In this document: one piece after another, positions 58,274-64,000 of the stretch
How the letters are laid out: each line of letters begins with the position of its first letter
Position numbering within the stretch: the stretch's first letter is position 1
From: Actinophytocola sp035634895
GTDB taxonomy: Bacteria > Actinomycetota > Actinomycetes > Mycobacteriales > Pseudonocardiaceae
NCBI RefSeq assembly: GCF_035634895.1
Contig: NZ_DASQCC010000182.1
Span: 1-64,000, forward strand
Direction: 5' to 3'
Length of the DNA: 64,000 bases
The notes under the pieces: model-generated
The model's input: only the letters and a program-made list of their open reading frames with translations
The model's database searches: none
What the model was told of the DNA's origin: nothing
Program-made: the position numbers and the translations under genes

Positions 58274-59024
58274 AGACGGACACCACGGGCTCCGGCGCCG
58301 CGTTGTGCGCGGCGCGGTGGACGAGGCTGTGGTTGTCCCAGACGAGCAGGTCGCCCTGCTCGAATGCCTGCAGGTGGATGTTCTCGTGCTGGTAGGTGGG
58401 GTCGAGCTGCCCGGTCTCCCGGAGGAGCGCGGCGAGCAGGTCCGGCCGGTCGGCGCCGTCGGTGTCCTGCAGTGCCATGGTGAAGCCCTCGCTCACGTGC
58501 AGCACGGTCTCGCCCGTGTGCGGGTGCTTGGAGACGGCCGGGCCCGTGACCGGCGGGGTCCTCGCGTTGACCTGCTCGACGATGTCCGCCAGCTTCTGGG
58601 CCTTGTCGCGCGGCCCGAGCTCGGCGTAGCGGAGAACGCCGTAGGTCGCGGTGGCGTACCGGACCTCGAACTTCAGGTCGTTGGGCAGCCGCTCGTACGC
58701 CGCGGCCATGTCGATGAAGTACGTCGGCACGGCCCTCGGGTAGCTCAGCGAGAGGTCGAACGGGTTGGCGGTGAGGTGCCGGTTGGAATGCCAGAACTTG
58801 CCGGCCTGACAGTAGACCGGCAGGTGGAAGTCGGCATGCCGCCCAAGCCGCCTGCCGAGGGCCAGGAACTGTCGTGGGGTCAGCTCCTGGCCCTTCACCA
58901 CGGCGATCTTGTTGGTGTAGACCGCTTCCTTCAGCTCCGCGATGTCCGCCGCGGTCGCTCGTCCGGCGGCGAAGCCCTCGACCGTCACGCCGAGCGCCCT
59001 ACCTACCTGTGCGGTGATTCTCAT
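58263..59024 (-). CDS. ScoE paralogue with most active-site residues lost
   Basis: A 253-residue TauD-fold protein clearly related to the ScoE at 44.3 kb (VEGFAAGRATAADIAELKEAVYTNKIAVVKG; LLVWDNHSLVHRAAH), but about 30 residues shorter. The metal motif is HSN (H79, N81) where ScoE has HSD. The Tyr pair is F66-H67, the loop with R127 is deleted, the K163 position is not Lys, and the Arg near the C-terminus has gone with a four-residue deletion. The two distal His remain. It is unlikely to make isonitriles. The ATG at 59024 is used; a TTG at 59030 is in frame. It overlaps the NRPS gene by 11 bases and could be a structural partner. Confidence 0.85.
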   Translation of the reverse strand: MRITAQVGRALGVTVEGFAAGRATAADIAELKEAVYTNKIAVVKGQELTPRQFLALGRRLGRHADFHLPVYCQAGKFWHSNRHLTANPFDLSLSYPRAVPTYFIDMAAAYERLPNDLKFEVRYATATYGVLRYAELGPRDKAQKLADIVEQVNARTPPVTGPAVSKHPHTGETVLHVSEGFTMALQDTDGADRPDLLAALLRETGQLDPTYQHENIHLQAFEQGDLLVWDNHSLVHRAAHNAAPEPVVSVYDE

Positions 59025-59050
59025 CGACAAGACCCCATGTCCGACCGTCG

Positions 59051-61363
59051 TCAGGCAGCCGTCGCCATCGCCTTCTGCTCGACCTCCGCTGCCTCGGCAC
59101 TCGGCGCCTCGTTGCCGGCCAGCGGCTTGAACTGCCGCAGGCGCAGGCTGTTCGAGACCACGAACACCGAGCTGCCGGCCATGATCAGCCCGGCGAGCAT
59201 CGGGTTGAGCAGCCCGCTCGACGCCAGCGGGATCGCCGCGACGTTGTAGGCGAAGGCCCAGAACAGGTTGCCCCTGATCGTGCCGAGCGTGCGGCGGGCC
59301 AGCCGGATCGCGTCCGCCACCACGCGCAGGTCACCCCGCACCAGCGTCAGGTCGCTCGCCTCGATGGCCACGTCCGTGCCGGTGCCCATCGCGATACCCA
59401 GGTCGGCCTGCGCGAGCGCGGCGGCGTCGTTGACCCCGTCGCCGACCATCGCGACGACCTTTCCGCTCTCCTGCAGGCGTTTCACCTCCGCGACCTTGTC
59501 GGCCGGCAGCACCTCGGCGACCACCTCGGTGATGCCGACCTCGTCCGCGACCGCCTGTGCCGCCGCGGCGTTGTCGCCGGTGAGCAGGACCGGGGTGAGG
59601 CCGAGCTTCCGCAGCTGTCGCACCGCCTGCGCGCTGGTCGGCTTCACCGTGTCCGACACGACGAGCAGGCCACGCACCGCGCCGTCCCAGCCGACCGTGA
59701 CCGACGTCCGGCCCGCCGCGTCGGCGGCCGCCTTGGCGGTGGCCAGCTCCGACGGCAGCGCGTCCGCCCACTCGGCGAGCAGCGAGGTCCGGCCGACGAT
59801 CACCTCGTGGCCGTCGACCGTGCCACGCACGCCGAGCCCTGCCTCGTTGGCGAATCCGTCCACGGTGGGCAGCAGCCCGAGCTGCTCCAGCGCGCCGGCC
59901 GCGATGGCCCGGGCGATCGGGTGCTCGGACGCGTTCTCCAGCGCGCCGGCCAGCCGCAGCAGCTCGACGCCCTTGACCCCGTCGGCGGGCACGATGTCCA
60001 CGAGGGACATCTCGCCGGTGGTGACCGTGCCGGTCTTGTCCAGCACCACGGTGTCCACGGTCCTGGTCGACTCCAGTACCTGCGGGCCCTTGATGAGGAT
60101 GCCGAGCTGCGCGCCGCGACCGGTGCCGACGAGCAGCGCGGTCGGCGTGGCGAGGCCGAGCGCACACGGGCAGGCGACGATCAGCACGGCGACCGCCGCG
60201 GTGAACGCGGCCGCCGGCGGCTGGTCCGTGCCGAACCAGTAGCCCAGTGTGGCAAGGGAAAGCGCGATGACGAACGGCACGAAGATCCCGGACACCCGGT
60301 CCGCGAGGCGCTGCACCTCGGCCTTCCCGGTCTGCGCCTCCTCGACGAGCCGGGCCATCTGGGCGAGCTGCGTCTCCTCGCCGACCCGCACGGCACGCAC
60401 GACGATCCGCCCGCCGACGTTCACCGTCGCGCCGACCACCTCGTCACCCGGCCCGACCTCGACCGGCACCGACTCGCCCGTGAGCATGCTCGCGTCGACC
60501 GCGGAGGAGCCTTCCTCGATCACGCCGTCGGTCGCGACCTTCTCCCCCGGCCGCACCACGAACCGGTCGCCCACGACCAGCTCGCCGACCGGGACGGTGA
60601 CCTCGGCGTCGTCCCGCAGCACCGCGACGTCCTTGGCCCCCAGGGAAAGCAGTGCCCGCAGGGCCGCGCCGGACCGTCTCTTGGCACGCGCCTCGAAGTA
60701 CCGTCCACAGAGGATGAACAGCGTCACACCGGCGGCGACCTCGAGGTACATGTTGCCCGTGCCGTCCGTCCGCTCGATCGTGATGCGGAACGGGTGCGTC
60801 ATGCCGGCCATGCCGGCGTCGCCGAGGAACAACGCGTAGAGCGACCAGAGCAGCGCCGACAGCGTGCCGACCGAGATCAGCGTGTCCATCGTGGCGGCGC
60901 CGTGCCGCAGGTTCTGGAACGCGGCCCGGTGGAACGGCCACGCACCCCACACGACGACGGGGCCGCACAGCGCGAGACAGGCCCACTGCCAGTACTCGAA
61001 CTGCAGCTTGTCCCACATGGACATCGCGATGACCGGCACGGCCAGCACCACGACGATCCACACCCGGTTGCGCGCGGCCCGCAGGTCCGCGTCGTGGCGT
61101 GCCTCCTCGGTGTCGGCCGGGCTCACGGTGGAGGTCGTCGCCTCCTTCACCACCGGCTTGGCGGAGTAGCCGATCTCCTCGACCGCCGCGATCACCCGCT
61201 CGGCCGAGATGTCGGCCGTGAGCGTCACCCTGGCCTTCTCGGTGGCGTAGTTGACCGACGCCTCGACGCCGTCGATCTCGTTGAGGTGCTCCTCGATCCG
61301 CGCGGCACACGACGCGCACGTCATGCCGCCGATGACGAGCTCGCACCGGTCGTCAGTGGCCAT
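59051..61363 (-). CDS. Cu(I)-translocating P1B-type ATPase
   Basis: A 770-residue heavy-metal ATPase. N-terminal metal-binding domain with GMTCASC (13-19), membrane CPC motif (VACPCALGLATP, near 398), phosphorylation site DKTGT (near 441), ASEHPIARAI, TGDN and GDGVND. The last membrane helices have YN (AFAYNVAAIP) and the M-SS motif (NPMLAGLIMAGSS) that select Cu(I). It exports Cu(I) or loads extracytoplasmic copper proteins. In M. tuberculosis the related ctpB gene lies next to the isonitrile lipopeptide genes, so the linkage here is not isolated. It starts 11 bases inside the upstream gene and is 26 bases from the ScoE-like gene. Confidence 0.94.
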   Translation of the reverse strand: MATDDRCELVIGGMTCASCAARIEEHLNEIDGVEASVNYATEKARVTLTADISAERVIAAVEEIGYSAKPVVKEATTSTVSPADTEEARHDADLRAARNRVWIVVVLAVPVIAMSMWDKLQFEYWQWACLALCGPVVVWGAWPFHRAAFQNLRHGAATMDTLISVGTLSALLWSLYALFLGDAGMAGMTHPFRITIERTDGTGNMYLEVAAGVTLFILCGRYFEARAKRRSGAALRALLSLGAKDVAVLRDDAEVTVPVGELVVGDRFVVRPGEKVATDGVIEEGSSAVDASMLTGESVPVEVGPGDEVVGATVNVGGRIVVRAVRVGEETQLAQMARLVEEAQTGKAEVQRLADRVSGIFVPFVIALSLATLGYWFGTDQPPAAAFTAAVAVLIVACPCALGLATPTALLVGTGRGAQLGILIKGPQVLESTRTVDTVVLDKTGTVTTGEMSLVDIVPADGVKGVELLRLAGALENASEHPIARAIAAGALEQLGLLPTVDGFANEAGLGVRGTVDGHEVIVGRTSLLAEWADALPSELATAKAAADAAGRTSVTVGWDGAVRGLLVVSDTVKPTSAQAVRQLRKLGLTPVLLTGDNAAAAQAVADEVGITEVVAEVLPADKVAEVKRLQESGKVVAMVGDGVNDAAALAQADLGIAMGTGTDVAIEASDLTLVRGDLRVVADAIRLARRTLGTIRGNLFWAFAYNVAAIPLASSGLLNPMLAGLIMAGSSVFVVSNSLRLRQFKPLAGNEAPSAEAAEVEQKAMATAA

Positions 61364-62342
61364 GGGTCGCCCCTCCGGAGGTGCCGCCGGCCGCCTTCGG
61401 AGCGGTGCCGTTCAGCGCGGCCTTCTCGTTCTGGGCCTTGATGGCCTCGTAGGTGGCCTCGTCCAGCCCGTGCGGCGGCGGGTTCTTGCCGCCGACGTTG
61501 ATGGTGAACACGGCCGTGTGCACGACACCGCCGTGCTGGAAGTCCAGGAACATCCGGTAGATGCCATAGGTCGGCGCGGTGGCCATGAACGTGATGTCCG
61601 GCCCCGGCCTGGTCCTGCCGTCGCCCGGCGTGCCCTGCGGGTGGACGTGCAGGTACGCCAGGTCGCCGTCCCGCAGGACCACCAGGTGGCCGAAGGCGGC
61701 GAGGTAGGGCTCCAGGTCGGTGACCGGCTTGCCGTCCTTGGCGATGCTGATCGTCAGGTTGCTCATCTTGCCCGCGGACAGCGAGCCCTTCATGGTCGCC
61801 GTGTAGCCGTCGACGGTGGCCGTGTTCGACACCGCCGGCAGCGCGTGCGGCTGGAAGTCGCCCGCGACCGACACGTCCGCGCCGACGACCGAGTTGTGGA
61901 TGCCCCACAACGGGAAGAAGTCGGCGATGACCTTGTACTCGCCGGCCTCCGCGAAGGTCATCGGCACCCGCCACACGCCGTCCGGCCCGAGGTTGGGGTG
62001 CACGTGCTGGAAGTTGGTGAGGTCGCGCCGCGCGACGATCAGGTGCAGCAGCTTGTCGTGCTGTGCCTTGTACTTCACCAGCGGCGTGCCGTCGTACTGC
62101 AGGATCTGGAAGGCGAACGTGACCGGCTCGCCGGCCCGCACCGAGTCGGTGAGCACCTTGATCTGCATGCTCTCGCCGGTGATCTCCAGGCCGCTGGCCG
62201 CCGGCTCGACCTCCGTCGCCGTCGCGGCGGCCGGTGCGGGTGCCGCGGGCGGCGGGCCGACGACCCGGCCGACGACATAGGCGCTCCCGAAAACCAGCAC
62301 AAGGGCGAGCGCGAACGCCCCGAGCTTCGTCAACGTCTTCAT
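61353..62342 (-). CDS. Exported His-containing protein linked to copper ATPase
   Basis: A 329-residue protein with an N-terminal signal or anchor (about 7-27), an Ala/Pro-rich linker, and a periplasmic-type domain with clustered His/Met: HDKLLHLIVARRD, NFQHVHPNL, YLHVHPQG, MFLDFQHGGVVH and a terminal THGH. Such proteins often accompany copper ATPases in actinobacteria and may bind copper outside the membrane. It is the first gene of the operon copper protein-ATPase-ScoE2-NRPS-MFS-FecB-FecCD-ATPase. Weak start signal GGGAACA before ATG 62342. Function inferred. Confidence 0.75.
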   Translation of the reverse strand: MKTLTKLGAFALALVLVFGSAYVVGRVVGPPPAAPAPAAATATEVEPAASGLEITGESMQIKVLTDSVRAGEPVTFAFQILQYDGTPLVKYKAQHDKLLHLIVARRDLTNFQHVHPNLGPDGVWRVPMTFAEAGEYKVIADFFPLWGIHNSVVGADVSVAGDFQPHALPAVSNTATVDGYTATMKGSLSAGKMSNLTISIAKDGKPVTDLEPYLAAFGHLVVLRDGDLAYLHVHPQGTPGDGRTRPGPDITFMATAPTYGIYRMFLDFQHGGVVHTAVFTINVGGKNPPPHGLDEATYEAIKAQNEKAALNGTAPKAAGGTSGGATHGH

Positions 62343-62679
62343 TGTTCCCGTCCCATGTGGACTACCCGGTTTCCCTGGCCTCGTGGCGAGAATAGGCAGT
62401 GCGCGTGCGTGCGGGCCAGGAAAACGAGCGTGAGGACCCCACCGCGCAAGTAAGGAATTACCGCCCGATGGAATCCTCGATGGTTGTCGGCGACTTGAAT
62501 GGCAGAGATGAGGAGGCAGCCGCTGGTGGTGGCAGCGCGGCTGCCTGGCCGGTTTCCCGCGATCTGGTTCGTTGGCGCCACCGCCGGCGCGTCTGCCCCG
62601 CCCCGGCGGTGGGCCGGACCTTGGGCGCACCACTCGACTCCCAATGTCCGGCATCGGCATGCGCGCCGGCAAGGTCCGC
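62343..62679. other. Long leader region of the copper/NRPS operon
   Basis: A 337-base stretch between operator B and the first gene of the leftward operon. Open frames run through it on both strands but lack ribosome-binding sites and family motifs, so I call none. On the minus strand TATTCT near 62394 could be a -10 element. I saw no clear copper-repressor (CsoR/CueR) dyad. Confidence 0.5.
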
Positions 62680-62734
62680 ACTCACCGACCGCTCAAGGGT
62701 TTCTCATTTGCCGGTCATGAATGGCTCACCGGTG
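62680..62734. promoter_or_regulatory. SARP-type operator B: five 11-bp direct repeats
   Basis: Units on the + strand: ACTCACCGACC, GCTCAAGGGTT, TCTCATTTGCC, GGTCATGAATG, GCTCACCGGTG. Aligned unit by unit with operator A, most positions agree and all five units keep the 11-base phase. It lies between the leftward copper/NRPS operon and the rightward SARP3-ligase operon and could act on either or both. Orientation relative to the leftward operon is the same as for A and C. Confidence 0.73.
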
Positions 62735-62754
62735 CCGGCGTCATTCGTTGTCAT

Positions 62755-62760
62755 GATAAT
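62755..62760 (+). promoter_or_regulatory. Candidate -10 element of the SARP3 gene
   Basis: GATAAT in an AT-rich patch (TCATGATAATTTCACG), 21 bases after the last unit of operator B and 87 bases before the SARP3 ATG. No -35 consensus at the usual distance, as expected for a SARP-dependent promoter. Confidence 0.4.
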
Positions 62761-62846
62761 TTCACGATTCGTGACCTTGGGGTTCCCGCGCGGTGACCTG
62801 CGATGCGACGCTCGGCGGCGACCGGTTTCCGACTCGGAGTGAGACC

Positions 62847-63617
62847 ATGCAGTTCTCTGTTCTCGGTTCGACCGAGGTCACCGCGGGCGGCGTCCAGCTG
62901 GAGCTGGGCGGGGTCAAGCAGCGGGCGATCCTCGGGTACTTGGTGCTGCACGCCAACAAGGTCGTGCCGACAAGCCAGATCCTGCAGGCGATGTGGGAGG
63001 GCAACCCGCCCCCCACCGCACGCAAGATGGTCCAGAACGCGGTCTCGGCGATCCGCCGGATGCTCGCGAACCACGCCGACGCGCCGGCGCTGCAGACGCA
63101 CGCCCCCGGCTACCAGCTGCGCGTCGACACCGAAGACGTCGACCTGTTCCGGTTCCGCGGACTCGTCCGCGAGGGCCGCGCCGCGATCACCGACGGCATG
63201 CCGGCCCACGGCGTGGAGCTGCTGCGCGACGCGCTTTCCCTGTGGCGCGGCCGGGCGCTGGCCGACCTGGTGGAGACCGGCATCTGCTGGTCCGAGCTGG
63301 CGGCCATCGAGGACGAGCGGCTGTCCGCGCTGGAGGACCGCCTGGACGCCGAGCTGGCGTGCGGGCGCCACCGCGAGATAACCCCGGAGCTGGAGGTCCT
63401 GACGGCGACCGAGCCACTGCGGGAGCGGCTGTGCCTGCAGTTCATGCTGGCGCTGTACCGCTCCGGCCGGCAGGCCGACGCGCTGCGGGTCTACCGACGG
63501 ACACGCGAGGCGCTGATCGACGGCCTGGGCCTGGAGCCCGGGCGGGCGCTGCGGGAGCTACAACAGCGGATCCTCGAACACGACGCGGCCATCCAGGTCT
63601 CCGCTGTCGCGGCCTGA
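62847..63617 (+). CDS. SARP-family transcriptional activator (SARP3)
   Basis: A 256-residue activator strongly similar to SARP1: MQFSVLGSTEVTAGGVQLELGG, LGYLVLHANKVVPTSQILQAMWE, ARKMVQNAVSAIRRML for the DNA-binding domain, then the BTAD (VDLFRFRGLVREGR to GLEPGRALRELQQR). ATG 62847 is chosen because the beta strand of the domain starts there and GGAG precedes it. The next gene, an acyl-adenylating enzyme, begins three bases after its stop, tying this regulator to the biosynthetic locus. Confidence 0.92.
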   Translation: MQFSVLGSTEVTAGGVQLELGGVKQRAILGYLVLHANKVVPTSQILQAMWEGNPPPTARKMVQNAVSAIRRMLANHADAPALQTHAPGYQLRVDTEDVDLFRFRGLVREGRAAITDGMPAHGVELLRDALSLWRGRALADLVETGICWSELAAIEDERLSALEDRLDAELACGRHREITPELEVLTATEPLRERLCLQFMLALYRSGRQADALRVYRRTREALIDGLGLEPGRALRELQQRILEHDAAIQVSAVAA

Positions 63618-63620
63618 CCC

Positions 63621-64000
63621 GTGCGTACGGACCAGCTCCGGCCGCTGCCCGAGCTGTTGAGGGCGGCGGCCAACCGCACCGGCATCGCGTTCGCGGACGT
63701 GCGGCGCGAGGTGACCCACGCGGAGCTGGCGGCACGCACGGAGCGGCTGGCCGGGCACCTCGCCGACCTGGGGGTGCGCCCGGCCGACCGCGTGGGCGTC
63801 CTGCTGGACGGCGTGGCGGGCGTGGAGAGCCTCCTGGCCGTGGTCCGCGCCGGCGCGGTGGCGGTTCCGCTGGACTCCACAGTGGACGGTCCGCTAGGTG
63901 ACCTCCGCACGGTGATCACCGACGCCGCCGGCGCGGCCAGGGTGTCCCCGCGCACCCTGATAGTCGACGGCCCGTACGCGGGTGCCGCCCTCGACTACGA
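63621..64000 (+). CDS. AMP-dependent acyl/aryl ligase, 5' part
   Basis: The first 126 residues of an ANL-superfamily enzyme, cut by the window end. ADVRREVTHAELAARTERLAGHLADLGVRPADRVGVLLD and VESLLAVVRAGAVAVPLD are the usual N-terminal blocks of acyl-AMP ligases and NRPS adenylation domains. In isonitrile lipopeptide clusters a ligase of this type (ScoC, FadD10) loads the fatty acid, and later the isonitrile acid, on the carrier protein, which fits its place here. GTG start at 63621, three bases after the SARP3 stop. A multi-domain enzyme cannot be excluded. Confidence 0.8.
   Translation, partial: MRTDQLRPLPELLRAAANRTGIAFADVRREVTHAELAARTERLAGHLADLGVRPADRVGVLLDGVAGVESLLAVVRAGAVAVPLDSTVDGPLGDLRTVITDAAGAARVSPRTLIVDGPYAGAALDY

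Noticed and set aside
50131..62342. Catecholate siderophore operon suggested by EntF-like NRPS and FecBCD
   Set aside because: There are no genes for dihydroxybenzoate or salicylate synthesis or activation, the carrier protein sits with ScoE, and the adenylation pocket looks basic-amino-acid specific. I kept the importer as metallophore-type without naming iron.
62458..62842. Small ORFs in the leader between the copper operon and SARP3
   Set aside because: Frames are open on both strands because of high GC, but there is no ribosome-binding site, no leader-like sequence and no support from composition.

Overview
The window is high-GC actinomycete DNA: codons nearly always end in G or C, many genes start with GTG, and stop/start overlaps of the ATGA type are common. 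The gene set (SARP regulators, ECF sigma factors, bldA-type TTA codons, LCP protein, GT87 mannosyltransferase, LAXTG sorting signal) suggests a mycelial, natural-product-producing Pseudonocardiales-like organism. No RNA genes were recognised.

Left part (1-33 kb). The window opens with the end of an organic-hydroperoxide reductase gene and an MDR oxidoreductase. A phosphate-acquisition region follows (1.3-12.8 kb): pstC-pstA-pstS, a large membrane-anchored secreted protein, a sortase-fold protein without its catalytic residues, a phytase-like secreted esterase, a second phosphate-binding-type protein, and pstB displaced into an operon with a Thr-rich LAXTG surface protein. PHO-box-like repeats lie upstream of pstC and two other units. 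Next come a PadR-ABC-FtsX-GT87 operon (13.4-18.5 kb), a type II Wadjet-like jetA-jetB-jetC operon without jetD (18.6-25.6 kb), a hydrolase, a DinB protein, a lipoprotein/OmpR regulator/kinase operon, an LCP cell-wall enzyme, an erythromycin-esterase homologue and a double-MerR regulator. A 160-bp MITE-like element sits exactly at the abutting stop codons of that regulator and the first SARP gene.

Right part (33-64 kb). This is a large natural-product locus with two intertwined halves. The first is RiPP-like: small candidate precursor ORFs, a fused E1-like/YcaO cyclodehydratase and two SagB-type dehydrogenases. The second matches isonitrile lipopeptide biosynthesis: a ScoE-type isonitrile-forming oxygenase retaining every catalytic residue I could align, an acyl carrier protein, an NRPS (C-A-T-TE) whose adenylation pocket carries acidic residues, a degenerate second ScoE, and the start of an acyl-adenylating enzyme at the right edge. 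One predicted eight-gene operon (62.3 to 50.1 kb) joins a Cu(I)-type P-ATPase and a His-rich exported protein to the degenerate ScoE, the NRPS, an MFS exporter and a FecBCD-type metallophore importer. Isonitrile lipopeptides bind copper or zinc, so the simplest reading is a chalkophore-like metallophore with its own export, re-import and copper handling.

Regulation is dense: three SARPs, two ECF sigma factors with a zinc-type anti-sigma factor, two near-identical NarL-type response regulators, one separate NarX-type kinase and one protein that fuses two complete kinase modules, the first with a ruined ATPase site. Arrays of 11-bp direct repeats, typical of SARP operators, lie in the same orientation upstream of the RiPP operon, the ScoE/ACP operon and the copper/NRPS operon. 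They suggest that the two halves are switched on together. Two sequences of the form GGAAC-N16-CGACTA look like promoters for the local ECF sigma factors.
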